Of a stretch of DNA of 64,000 nucleotides, positions 12,201 to 18,686 are shown piece by piece. The notes beneath the pieces were generated by a model. The model did no database searches. It was not told the origin of the DNA and was given only the letters and a program-made list of their open reading frames with translations. How positions within the stretch are numbered: position 1 is the first letter of the stretch; every line of letters begins with the position of its first letter. The DNA is from Bactericera cockerelli (Eukaryota > Arthropoda > Insecta > Hemiptera > Triozidae). Position numbers and translations under genes: made by a program. The stretch spans positions 2,040,527 through 2,104,526 of the forward strand of contig CM044962.1 in assembly GCA_024516035.1 (NCBI GenBank), written 5' to 3'.

Positions 12201-13387
12201 GATCCTGTTCGAATCCCAAACAATGCATGAGCTTTTCCTCATTTATATGCGTATTTGACCACGTAATAATAAAACTCTGAGGGTTAGGTGGTAGAAAATG
12301 CATTGAGCATCGCCTGATGGTTACCTTCCGCTAAAGAGTGTTATTATTATTAACTTTTTCCTGACAAGACCTTTGTGTTTTTTTTTTTTTTTTTTTTGAG
12401 AGAGAGCTAGGGAGAAAAAATCATTTAGAAATACACCCGAAACCATGGGAGCGGGATTAATCACCCTCTAAAAAACCTAGGGCCTCCTCTGGAGATGATG
12501 AATCCACACCGGAACCTCCTTGGTGTTAAGTAAAAGAACGCCCGTGGTTACTTCCACTAAAGAGTATGTATGATTTTATTGTGGTGAAGCACAAGGCCTC
12601 CTCACAATTTTTTGTTGAGAAGCGACAGCTTTACTAAGAGCCTCCTTAACATTTCGATTATTCTATATACTAAATTTCTTTTTACTCCAGGTAATGCCCA
12701 GCCACTGGTCGTTACATCGTACAATAACTACTCATTTTTTACTCACGAGGTAAGAGTGGGACCCCGAACATCCAAGTACAGAGCAGAAAAATTCCTCCCC
12801 GCTGGGGATCGAACCCAGGTCACCATGCGTGAAATGCCTAGCACGCTAAGTCACTCTGCCACAGTGACTACTGGTTACTTCTACTAAAGATATATTTTTA
12901 TTATTATTATTAAACAACCGCTTTATTTAGGCATAATTGGACATTATGTACATAGAAATCATTATTAATTTAACAATGAAAAAAATGAAACAATAAATAC
13001 AATGAAAATAAAAAAGAATGAAATATAAAACAAAAACATAAGTCCTAACTAAAGGCGGGGTTATTGCCTAAGGCAATCTCTTCCACCCAACCCTTTTACA
13101 ACCCACTCTCACACACCATGTCCCTCTCCCCCCCCCAGGGGCGTCCTCCAGTCTCTGGTGGAGAAGCACTTCCCCTTCCCCCGACAGGAACCGAGTCCGC
13201 CGCCCTCCTCGGAGTCTGGCGGGTGCGCGAGGGGGCGGGGGCGGCGGCGCAGCAGCAAGCCACAGAGCAACGGACCACAGAGCCGGAACCACGGTTCGAG
13301 CTCCAGCGCCGCGGCAAAGAAAAACAATGAGTATTGAGATCGAGCGCGAGCCGCCCCGCCCGGCGACGGCCGCAAAATCCAAACGAG
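1..13387 (+). CDS. sno: strawberry notch homolog, arm A (exons e2-e5, e7-e11; partial)
   Basis: Sno/SBNO proteins are nuclear helicase-like regulators of the DExD/H superfamily that act in transcription downstream of Notch and EGFR in flies. In order the exons give a Gly/Met-rich segment, a Leu/Ala/Gln-rich segment with an acidic run, the conserved block ETYADYMP...[12 protein letters not shown], Walker A in [11 protein letters not shown] followed by [11 protein letters not shown], the SAT region, a block matching the family's [12 protein letters not shown] stretch, [11 protein letters not shown], and QSLVEKHFP. Splice phases agree at successive junctions (e2/e3 phase 1, e3/e4 phase 0, e4/e5 phase 1, e7/e8 phase 1). 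The exon with the DEC Walker B motif (e6) is missing here but present in arm B. Exons e2-e5 read cleanly; e7-e11 contain indels that I take as sequencing errors. The gene starts before the window, and its C-terminal half is lost at the fold point. Confidence 0.95.
1490..1560 (+). mobile_element. tRNA-Gly-like head (family C type)
   Basis: CTCGCTTACCATGCGGAAAG with B box GGGTTCGATCCCCCGAGCC, then a T run. The weak D-arm half and the mirrored copy argue for a SINE remnant. Confidence 0.55.
1845..2045 (+). mobile_element. tRNA-derived SINE, family A
   Basis: TAGTCAAGTGGTTAAAGCAC (A box), CTAGTCTGGTAATCCAAG, CATTCAAATCCCACCCAATG, GTGACCACATAATAATAAGA, TCTGAGGGTTAGGTGGTAGA and a TTATTATTATT tail. 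The best-preserved member of the family. Confidence 0.78.
2257..2546 (+). CDS. sno: sno exon e3 (Leu/Gln-rich, acidic end)
   Basis: The acceptor TTGTCAAG at 2249-2256 opens a frame reading [16 protein letters not shown], then [20 protein letters not shown], a Gly/Ala-rich stretch, [15 protein letters not shown], a run of seven Gln, and EEEDNDDE. The donor is GACGAG|GTAGGA. Phase 1 at the start matches e2; phase 0 at the end matches e4. The Gln run and acidic tail suit a transcription-cofactor N-terminus. I chose this acceptor because it restores the frame from e2. Confidence 0.85.
2547..2935 (+). repeat. ~53-bp minisatellite starting at the e3 donor
   Basis: About five or six units of the type GAGGTTGATACCGTTCTCG...ATATTCTCGATGAGGCACGTG. 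The first unit begins at the genuine e3 donor (GAG|GTAGGATACCG), and later units (2741, 2794, 2847) repeat GAG|GTTGATACCG. An AT-rich stretch splits the array near 2605-2710. Mirrored at 34,725-35,098. Confidence 0.8.
2936..3480 (+). other. AT-rich end of intron e3-e4
   Basis: AT-rich with three spaced copies of the short motif ATGCC[AG]TAATAATAA (near 3184, 3207 and 3303). It ends in the acceptor GGATACCCCCAG before e4. No gene seen. Confidence 0.6.
3481..3736 (+). CDS. sno: sno exon e4 (conserved N-terminal helicase block)
   Basis: Reads [19 protein letters not shown], then [36 protein letters not shown] and [11 protein letters not shown]. This is the highly conserved Sno block just before Walker A. 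The acceptor is CCCCCAG and the donor GTCG|GTGAGT, phase 1 into e5. The exon is uninterrupted here, whereas the arm B copy has several indels. Confidence 0.97.
3850..4085 (+). repeat. dispersed repeat fragment
   Basis: Starts with a short ACTGACC repeat, then AACCGTAAGTCCTAAGAAGC and a GCTGAAATTTGGTAGGTAG motif. A similar motif on the other strand (AATTTCAGCTTTCTAGGTAG) is the core of the 155-bp array at 43.3-44.2 kb. Mirrored near 33,550-33,790. Probably part of a transposon family. Confidence 0.45.
4088..4787. mobile_element. inverted-repeat element (~145-bp arms)
   Basis: The sequence at 4088-4232 (AGAGAAGTTAGTTGATGGC...) reappears reverse-complemented at 4640-4787, with about 410 bp between. 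The inner part carries a tRNA-like insert (4380-4620). No transposase is present, so a non-autonomous, MITE-like element is likely. The arm B mate is 32,872-33,550, and a degraded arm-like copy lies at 54,120-54,290. Confidence 0.65.
4380..4620 (+). mobile_element. tRNA-like SINE (family H)
   Basis: Starts with a tRNA-like head (GGTAGTCATCTGGTTAACGC). The body reads TTATTCTCAGCTTGCACTTT, then GGTGACCTGGGTTCTAA, and the tail carries the ATCACGAAAGTGAT palindrome. The body is shared with 5525-5720. Arm B mate near 33,060-33,250. Confidence 0.6.
4805..5165 (+). mobile_element. tRNA-derived SINE, family B, with target duplication
   Basis: The head GGCGTAACGGTTGTAGCCTG and B box GAGTTCGATCCCC are followed by a body with GCTGGGTGAGGTTATTGTGG and a tail rich in AAGAAGAAG. 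A 12-bp direct repeat GTTGTATTTGGC flanks the insert (4804-4815 and 5160-5171), as expected for a target-site duplication. Other copies: 32,485-32,840, 47,340, 47,590 and 58,795. Confidence 0.75.
5308..5517 (+). CDS. sno: sno exon e5 (Walker A)
   Basis: The acceptor TTCTGTTCCAG opens [14 protein letters not shown], the nucleotide-binding motif of the Sno helicase domain. It continues with [34 protein letters not shown] and [13 protein letters not shown]. The donor is AACG|GTAAGC, phase 1, matching the GC|AAC start of e6 found only in arm B. Phase 1 also joins e4 (G + GG = Gly). The exon is intact. Confidence 0.97.
5525..5720 (+). mobile_element. 5'-truncated SINE (family H) just past the e5 donor
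   Basis: A T-arm / B-box sequence GTGGGTTCGAATCCCGGG begins about 10 bases after the e5 donor. It is followed by a body like that at 4440-4560 (TTATTCTCAGTTTGCACTTC, then TGACCTGGGTTCTAATCC). The tRNA head is absent. Mirrored near 31,980-32,122. Confidence 0.6.
6045..6125 (+). repeat. family G repeat (palindromic AGGCAAT core)
   Basis: Contains ATTGCCATAGGCAATAACCC, then CGCCCTTTAGTTAGGACATA, the signature shared with 12,905, 18,740, 31,555, 57,010 and 62,115. Family affiliation unknown. Confidence 0.55.
6130..6345. mobile_element. mariner-type terminal fragment (arm A remnant)
   Basis: Carries CCGACAATAAAGTTCCCGGA, then GCACTTTGCCGGATTTTT, matching the end of the arm B mariner at 31,318-31,530. 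Arm A then jumps, at about 6345, to sequence that in arm B lies 5.86 kb further along. This is the deletion junction between the arms. Confidence 0.65.
6387..6497 (+). CDS. sno: sno exon e7 (SAT region)
   Basis: The acceptor TTTTCCAG is followed by sequence that, allowing for small indels, matches the family block [27 protein letters not shown] and the MTRLG end. The SAT triplet corresponds to helicase motif III. The donor is CTGG|GTAAGA, phase 1. The reading frame is broken by base-level errors, so no clean ORF remains. Confidence 0.85.
6545..7450. mobile_element. fold-back DNA element (~450-bp inverted arms)
   Basis: The two ends are inverted copies beginning CAGGGTGAGCATAAAG, and nearly the whole 900 bp folds on a centre near 6985 (GTTTCGTCAGCCAGCTGACG is itself palindromic). 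No transposase is seen. The mate at 24,360-25,275 shows both ends more clearly. A long-TIR, non-autonomous transposon is the likeliest identity. Confidence 0.7.
7451..8555 (+). other. intron sequence without a recognised gene
   Basis: Moderately AT-rich intron between the fold-back element and a family E SINE. It contains a T run near 8128 and a GTGTGTGGT microsatellite at 8185-8235. No conserved reading frame seen. Mirrored at about 23,270-24,355. Confidence 0.5.
8560..8690 (+). mobile_element. tRNA-derived SINE, family E
   Basis: GATAAAGCGGCGGCGGATTG, a TAACCTGGAGG anticodon-region sequence, a degraded B box, then TCAGCGTAGATTTAGTAAA and ATCACGAAAGTGATTAAC. Same family as 10,375, 16,790, 21,300, 23,145, 45,340 and 62,400. 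Confidence 0.65.
8913..9128 (+). CDS. sno: sno exon e8
   Basis: The acceptor TTGGTTGCAG opens an exon matching, with several frameshifts, the family sequence around WGxGTPF, DFIx[21 protein letters not shown], IARQLSFxG and FKIEEVPL, ending DDSVKL. The donor is CTG|GTGAGT, phase 0 into e9 (next residue W). The arm B copy at 22,685-22,905 has different indels, so comparing the two gives the reading. The frameshifts look like sequencing errors, not decay. Confidence 0.88.
9129..10172 (+). repeat. minisatellite made from the e8 exon end and donor
   Basis: About 1 kb of ~21- and ~30-bp units. Roughly 16 units contain GACTCGGTGAAGCTG|GTGAGT or a close variant, which is the last five codons of e8 plus its 5' splice site. 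Shorter units read GTGACTTGGTGAATTGAATC. Mirrored at 21,610-22,684. Confidence 0.9.
10375..10510 (+). mobile_element. tRNA-derived SINE, family E
   Basis: GGCGGCGGACTTGAAAACC with B box GGTTCAAGTCC, then TCAGCGTTAGAATTTAGT and ATCACGAAAAGTGATT. Mirrored at 21,300-21,425. Confidence 0.7.
10511..10943 (+). other. end of intron e8-e9
   Basis: AT-rich intron with a SINE tail-like GCTGCCGCCCCATCCCGTAG stretch, ending in the acceptor ATCTGTTCCAG. No gene seen. Confidence 0.5.
10944..11105 (+). CDS. sno: sno exon e9
   Basis: After ATCTGTTCCAG the exon matches, with indels, [26 protein letters not shown], the diagnostic [11 protein letters not shown] (clean here) and RHAVQIA. The correct end is probably AG|GTAAG, phase 2; arm A shows an extra A (CCAAG|GTAAAG). 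With e10 it restores AREAIK. Confidence 0.9.
11106..11255 (+). repeat. ~32-bp array repeating the e9 end and donor
   Basis: About five units each hold GTGCAGATAGCCAGGTAAGA or a variant: the last codons of e9 (VQIA) followed by a 5' splice site. It starts at the real donor. Mirrored at 20,540-20,702. Confidence 0.88.
11310..11480 (-). mobile_element. tRNA-derived SINE, family D
   Basis: On the - strand a B box in CGGGTTCGAAAAACCCAGCC is followed by TTTGGAATTTTCACCACAT and a region ending near CCTAATCGGGCGGTATGAA. Relatives: 14,445, 17,195, 20,335, 46,170, 49,955, 59,695 and 61,080. Confidence 0.65.
11495..11955 (+). repeat. (ATTCT)n microsatellite running into the e10 acceptor
   Basis: About 450 bp of imperfect TATTC/TATTCC units, all pyrimidine-rich on the coding strand, run straight into the e10 acceptor (in arm B TCTATTCCAG|GGAAGCC). 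Mirrored at 19,880-20,320. Confidence 0.9.
11961..12083 (+). CDS. sno: sno exon e10
   Basis: Matches, with indels, [23 protein letters not shown] and DFVSTAK of the Sno family. The expected CCAG|GGAAGCC acceptor is damaged here (CCTGGGAAGCC) but clear in arm B. The end is GCCAAG|(G)TAATTCC with one base missing. Phase 0 joins K to the G of GVLQSL in e11. Confidence 0.87.
12165..12355 (+). mobile_element. tRNA-derived SINE, family A
   Basis: A degraded tRNA head with GTTCGAATCCCAAACAATGC, then a body with GACCACGTAATAATAAAACT, CTGAGGGTTAGGTGGTAGAA and AAAGAGTGTTATTATTATT. The body is diagnostic for the most abundant family in the window. Confidence 0.75.
12755..12870 (-). mobile_element. tRNA-derived SINE, family F
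   Basis: On the - strand GGCAGAGTGACTTAGCGTGC (A-box like), a GCATGGTGACC anticodon region, and B box GGGTTCGATCCCCAGC. Mate at 18,950-19,080. Confidence 0.7.
12905..13085 (-). repeat. family G repeat upstream of e11
   Basis: On the - strand GATTGCCTTAGGCAATAACC followed by CGCCTTTAGTTAGGACTTAT and an A/T-rich tail of about 150 bp. It ends about 50 bp before the e11 acceptor. Mate at 18,740-18,890. Confidence 0.6.
13139..13387 (+). CDS. sno: sno exon e11 (Ser/Ala/Gly-rich linker)
   Basis: A CTCTCCCCCCCCCAG acceptor opens [14 protein letters not shown] with a DRNRV-like continuation, as in Sno proteins, then a GC-rich low-complexity linker (Gly/Ala/Ser/Gln/Arg, depending on frame) that varies in the family. 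It ends AAACGAG|GTAACC. Indels make the linker frame uncertain. Exons for the C-terminal helicase half are not found before the fold point. Confidence 0.8.
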
Positions 13388-13730
13388 GTAACAACCCCCC
13401 ACATCTCTATGATCTCTCTCTGCTCGTGTCTGTCTGTCTGTCTGGTTTGTAGTAGACCTGTCTGTTGTTTTGTAGTATTATAGTCCTGTCACAACTCGAG
13501 GTAACCCCCCCCCCTCTAAATGATCTCTCTCCTGCTCGTGACTGTCTGTCTGTCTGTCAGTGGTTTGTAGTAGTAGTCTGTCTGTTCCGTTGTTTTTGTA
13601 GTAGTTAGAGTCTGTCAACACGAGGTAACCCCCCACTCTATGATCTCTCCCTGCTCGTGTCTGTCTGTCATGGTTTGTAGTATTCTGTCCGTCGGTCTGT
13701 TTTTGTAGTAGTTAGAGTCCTGTCCCCACG
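13388..13730 (+). repeat. ~115-bp array repeating the e11 donor
   Basis: Three units begin [AC]ACGAG|GTAACCCCCC, as at the real e11 donor, and continue CTATGATCTCTCTCTGCTCG, CTGTCTGTCTG and TGGTTTGTAGTAGT. Mirrored at 18,115-18,453. Confidence 0.85.
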
Positions 13731-13989
13731 ATGATTATTCTATTTACACTCTAATTTTTTTGTACAGAACAATCCATAATAAATCAATACTAGGGGAAAA
13801 AATATATACAAAAAAAATCCTTAAAAAAATATCATCAACATCATAGGTGGCGTCCATCGAGAAACGATGGTAGCCAACAGTGGAGGAAATGACTCAGCTC
13901 TTCTACCACTGTCTTTACAAGGATCTAATAATTGAACAAGGCCCCCACAAACAGAACCAGAACACCAAAAAATGATAGAACAACATTAA

Positions 13990-14290
13990 GCGAGCGATTT
14001 AGCTCAGTGGTTAAGCCACTCGCTTGCCATGCGCAAGGTCCCGGGTTCAGATCCCCCCTCGTGCCGACAAAAATTTATATTCTAAATGGTTACAATTGTT
14101 TGTAAGGGATACCTTCCGTGCGCCGTGTTGACCTAGCACCTAATTGGGAAGTATTGTTCAACTTCTCGCCCATCCAGAGGTGAGGCATACTACGGGATGG
14201 GTAAGGCTACAACATAGACCACAATCCGTCTACAGTAGCTCCTGTTTCATGCTACGAAATAATATACGGCTGTGAAACGCTCATCTTATA
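13990..14290 (+). mobile_element. tRNA-Gly-like SINE, family C
   Basis: The head has A box TTTAGCTCAGTGGTTAAGC, anticodon-loop sequence CTTGCCATG (Gly GCC type) and a B-box-like GGTTCAGATCC, then a GTGCCGACAA junction and a body with CAACTTCTCGCCCATCCAGA, ending in an A run. The 300-bp length and copies at 17,550 and 59,930 mark it as a SINE and not a tRNA gene. Confidence 0.75.
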
Positions 14291-14444
14291 AAAAAAAAAA
14301 AAAAAAAAAAATTATTTACAATTGTCTATAATCCGATCGAAGTTAATGCCTTAGGCATTCTCTGCCACTTAACCCCGAACGACTTGTAGCACCGAAAATA
14401 CAGAGTAAGTTGAAACCTGGATAAAGAGAATCGTAGATATAAAA

Positions 14445-14660
14445 TAATAATATCGCCTTATTTATACTGCCCCGATTAGGACTAATGAGTCCATTATCCA
14501 GCAGTAAGCCAAGACGTATTATTATTGGTAAAATACCCAAATGGGAGGATCACTTCGTCATGTCCCGGCTGGGTTTCGAAACCCGACCTCCTGAATCTCT
14601 GGATTCACACAGTCCGTCTTTACCACTGAGCGACCGGGAAAGACAACATAAGAGAAAATT
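14445..14660 (-). mobile_element. tRNA-derived SINE, family D
   Basis: On the - strand CCGGTCGCTCAGTGGTAAAG (A box), GGATTCAGGAGGTCGGGTTT and CGAAACCCAGCCGGGAC, then CATTTGGGTATTTTACCA and the CTTACTGC / TAATCGGGGC body. Mate at 17,195-17,400. Confidence 0.72.
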
Positions 14661-14949
14661 ATTCTCATGTCGTCCATTTTCGAGCCAGAAACTTGGATAA
14701 AAAAAGAAACCTGATCTCTCAGATTTTTTAAGTCCCAAAGTGCACAATTTTACCTCTGTCGTGTATTTTAGTCTTCTAATGTGACAGGGCTCTGTGTAGT
14801 GGTTGGTAGTAACTATTGTTTGTTGTTCTAGTTGGTCCATTAACAGACGGAGGTACAAGTGCCCTAGCCGCTAAGGAACAGATTAAACATGTCACAAAAA
14901 CAAAAGAATTTTAGAACTTCGATGTTTTTTTTAGTTATCATATTTGTGT

Positions 14950-15065
14950 TAATAACTAACGTGATAACACAACTACACAAACCGCTTTTCTAAACTACTC
15001 TGGAAACCGGACTCTTGAACCACCGACGTCCCCCCAGGTTACAAGTCCCGCCGCCATAATCGATC
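14950..15065 (-). mobile_element. SINE fragment, family E
   Basis: Degraded: GTTAATAACTAACGTGATAA, an AAACCGCTTTTCTAAA region, GAACCACCGACGTCCCCCCA and AAGTCCCGCCGCC. Mirror of 16,790-16,915. Confidence 0.5.
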
Positions 15066-15690
15066 AACTACTAAGGTCGGTAGTACTTCAATGGTTTTTA
15101 GCAAAGTTTAATTTTCCCTATTTCTATGCTCGTATTCCTCTTATCTAATTGTTGTTTTTTTCCTTCTCTCTTCTTATTTTGAAAATTTTAGTACTTGTAT
15201 TTGATTATCTCTTCTTTTTCAATTTTTTATCAATTGGTAAATTGTAGTATAGTTCATTTTCATTTTCCTTAAAAGCATCAACTATAGGTAATGGACATTT
15301 TCTAAGGCCCCAATTATGAAACAGGATTTTAAATGAACAAATCCAACACTCTCCCTTAACACACCACCTGTGAGAATTTCACCAATCACAGCGCCAATTT
15401 CAATCAGTTTTTATCAAGTGATAGTTACTTTAAGAACAAAATCCTACTATTTAATCCCTTGTTTTATTATAATTTGGCCCCAACTAGAGTTAATCCGTTT
15501 CATAATTCGCCCGCCAAGTGGTTGTAACCCCCTCATTGTACTGGGTGGGGTGCCAAATAAACTTTGAGTCCATAAGGGGGGGTTCCTGCTTTGAAGTGAA
15601 GCCGCACAACCAGATCTTGTCTACTAACGTAGAATAATCCTGTGAGTAGGGGCCAAGATCCAAAGTACAGGCTGAATAAATTCCGCCCCC
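15066..15690. other. intron sequence near the fold point
   Basis: AT-rich, no coding sequence seen. Mirrored at about 16,160-16,790. Confidence 0.45.
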
Positions 15691-15920
15691 CCCGCCAGGG
15701 ATTGATAGTAAATAATAAACACACTCTAGAGAAGGTACCACCAGGCGAGGTTAATACTACCAAGCATTTTTCAACCACTTAACCCCAGAGTCTCGTTATT
15801 ATGTGGTCAGACAAACTCGAATGATGAATGCGAATAATTCCATGCACTGGGTGGAATTCGAAATCAACGGATCCCTAATCGCTAACTGGATTATCAGACT
15901 ATGTATTAACCACTTGCTAC
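15690..15920 (-). mobile_element. tRNA-derived SINE, family A (left side of fold)
   Basis: On the - strand TGGTTAATACATAGTCTGAT head, GCATTCATCATTCGAGTTTG body and a CCTGGTGGTACC tail. It is the mirror image of the copy at 15,945-16,160, so the fold point sits at the 5' end of this SINE. Confidence 0.65.
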
Positions 15921-15944
15921 CATGCACTGTATTCTTTAAGAATA

Positions 15945-16160
15945 CCGTGCATGGTATCAAGTGGGTTAATACACTAGTCCTGATAATCCAGTAGCGTTAG
16001 GGATCCGTTGATTCGAAATTCCAACCCAGTGCATGAAATTATTCCTCATACTTCGATATTATGTGACCACATAATAACGATACCTGAGGTTTAGTGTGGT
16101 TGAAAATGCTTTGAGTATTAACCTCGCCTTGTGGTACCTCTACTAGCGTGTTTTTTAGTT
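15945..16160 (+). mobile_element. tRNA-derived SINE, family A (right side of fold)
   Basis: GTATCAAGTGGGTTAATACA head, CTAGTCCTGATAATCCAG, CATAATAACGATACCTGAGG body and an AACCTCGCCTTGTGGTACC tail. Confidence 0.65.
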
Positions 16161-16789
16161 ATTATCCAATCATGGCGGGTCGGAATTTTATTCAGCCAGT
16201 ACTTTGGATATTGGCCCCCTACTCACAGGATTCTACTAACTTTTAGTAGACAAATCATGTTGCTGCTTCACTTCAAAGCAGATACCCCCCCTATGGACTC
16301 AAGTTAATTTTGGCCCCCCACCCAGTACAATGAGGTACCAACCACATGGGCCGAATTAATGAAACAGGATTAACTCTAGTTGGGTGCCAACATATAATAA
16401 ACAAGGGATTAAATACGTAGGATTTGTTCAATCAGTCAACTACACTTGGATACAACTGATAGAAATGCGCATTGTGATTGAGTTGAAATTCTCACCAGAG
16501 AGTGGTGTTAAGGAGAGTGTAGGATAGTTCATTTAATCCTGTTTCCATATTGGGCCTTAGAAAATGTCCATTACCTAAAGTTATGCTTTAAGGAAAAATT
16601 AAAATGAACTATACGACAATTTACCAATTGATAAAAATTGAAAAGAAGAATAATCAAAATACAAGTACAAAAATTTTCAAAATAAGAAGAGAGAAGGAAA
16701 AAACAATTAGATACAGAGATACGACATAGAAATGGAAAAATTAACTATGCAACAACCATTGAAGTACTAACCGACCTTAGTAGCTTTGA

Positions 16790-16915
16790 CGATAAGGCCG
16801 GCGGACTTGTAACCTGACCGGTGGTTCAAGTCCCCGGTTTCAGCGTAGATTTAAGTAAAGCGAGTTTTGAGTATTGTGAATCACGATAGTGATTAACACA
16901 AATAAGACACCTAAA
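16790..16915 (+). mobile_element. tRNA-derived SINE, family E
   Basis: GATAAGGCCGGCGGACTTGT, B box GGTTCAAGTCCCCGGTTTC, then AGCGTAGATTTAAGTAAAGC and ATCACGATAGTGATTAAC. Confidence 0.68.
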
Positions 16916-17194
16916 AAAACTAAACCATTGAAGTACTAAAATTCTCTTGTTTTTGTGACATGTTAATCCTGTTTCATTAGCGGCTATGCACTTTTACCTC
17001 CGTCAGTTAAATGGACCGCCCACAGAACCAACAAACACATAGTTACTACCAACAACTACACAAGCCCTGTCACAATAGAAGACCTAAAATACACGACAGA
17101 GGTAAATTGGCACTTGACCTTAAAAAATCTGAGAGATCAAGTTTCTCCTTTATATCCAGTTCTGGCTCCGAAAATGGACGACCTGAGATAATTT

Positions 17195-17400
17195 TCTCTA
17201 TGTTGTCTTTCCCGGTAGCTCAGTGGGTAAAGACGGCACTTGTGAATCCGAAGATTCCAGAGGGGTCGGTTTTCGAAACCAGCCGGGACATGACAAGTTA
17301 TCTCCATTTTGGATTTTTACCACATAAAAATACGTCTTGGGCTACTGCTGGCATAATGAACTCATTAGCCTAATCGCATATACATAAGGCGATATTATTA
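17195..17400 (+). mobile_element. tRNA-derived SINE, family D
   Basis: CCCGGTAGCTCAGTGGGTAA (A box), GGTTTTCGAAACCAGCCGGG (B-box region), and a body with CATTTTGGATTTTTACCAC and TTAGCCTAATCGC. Confidence 0.7.
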
Positions 17401-17549
17401 TATATCTACGATCTCTTATATCCAGGTTCAACAAACTCGGTATTTTGGAGCAACCAATCGTCCTCGGGGTTTAATGGCAGAGAATCCTAAGGCATTAAAC
17501 CTTCAATCGATTACAAGAACAATTGTAAATATATTTATTTTTTTTTTTT

Positions 17550-17870
17550 TTTTTTTAAAGATGAGCGTTTTCACAGCCGTTTTTATTTCGTAGCCATGAA
17601 ACAGGAGCTACTGTAGACGCATGTGGTCTTATGTTGTAGCCTACCCATTCACCGTAGTATGCCTCCCCTCTGATGGCAAAGTGACACAATACTTCCAATT
17701 AGTGCTAGGTCAACAGAGTCGCACCGACGGTACCTTACACAACAATGGTAACCAAATTAAGAATATAAATTATTGTCGGCACGAGGGGATCGAACCCGGA
17801 CACTTCCGCATGGCAAGCGAGTGCTTAACCACTGGAGCTATTCGCGCGCTTAATGTGTCTATAATTTTTT
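17550..17870 (-). mobile_element. tRNA-Gly-like SINE, family C
   Basis: Mirror of 13,990-14,290: on the - strand CCAGTGGTTAAGCACTCGC, GCATGGTAAGC-like loop variant CTTGCCATGCG and B box GGTTCGATCCCCTCG, with the body to a poly-A end at 17,550. Confidence 0.72.
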
Positions 17871-18114
17871 TGGTTCTGGTTCTGGTTGTGGGGGCCCTTG
17901 TCAATTATTAATCTCCTTGTAACGACAGTGGTAGAAGTCTGAGTCCATTCTCACTGTCTGGCTAACCATCGTTCTCGATGACGCCAACCCTATGATGAGA
18001 TGATATATTTTTTTAAGGATTTTTTGTATATATTTTTTCCCCTAGTTTTATTTGATTTAATAATATTGTTCTGTACAAAAATTAGAAGTGTAAATAGATA
18101 AATCTCGTTGACAG

Positions 18115-18453
18115 GACCACTAACTACTACAACAACAGACAGACGGACAACTACTACAAACCACTGACAGACAACACGAGCAGGGAAGAGATCATAGAGT
18201 GGGGTTTACCTCGTGTTTGACAGAACTCTAAACTACTACAAACAACGAACAGACATACTACTACTACAAACCCCTGACAACAGACAGACAGACACGAGCA
18301 GAGGGGGGGGGGAGGGGAGGGTTCATAGAGTGGTGGGGTACCTCCGTGTGACAGGACACTAACTACTACAAACAACAGACAGACTACTACAAACCACTGA
18401 CAGACAGACAGACACGAGCAGAGAGAGATCAATAGAGAGGGGGGGTTTGGTAC
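18115..18453 (-). repeat. e11-donor array, arm B copy
   Basis: Mirror of 13,388-13,730: on the - strand units starting ACGAGGTA with C runs, then TCTGTCTGTC and TTTGTAGTAG motifs. Confidence 0.82.
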
Positions 18454-18686
18454 CTCGTTTGACATTGCGGCCGTCGCCGGGCGGAGGAGATAACTCACAT
18501 GATTTTTCTTTGCCCGCGCGCTGGAGCTCGAACCCGTGGTCTCCGGCTCTGTGGTCCCGTTGCTCTGTTGGCTTGCTGCTGCGCCCGCCGCCCCCCGCCG
18601 CCCTTTGCCCGCCAGCTCGAGGAGGCGGCGGACTCGGTTCCTGTCGGGGCGGGAAGTGCGTCACCACCAGAGAACTGGAGGACGCC
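18454..18686 (-). CDS. sno: sno exon e11 (arm B)
   Basis: CTCTCCCCCCAG|GGCGTCCTCCAG opens the GVLQS block, followed by the GC-rich linker; it ends AAACGAG|GTACC. Here the linker reads AAGGGG(R)...ELQRAGKEK in one frame, but indels leave the true frame open. Confidence 0.78.

Noticed and set aside
13990..14070. Functional tRNA-Gly gene
   Set aside because: A and B boxes are good, but it continues into a 300-bp repeated body with a poly-A end and has sister copies, as expected of a SINE.
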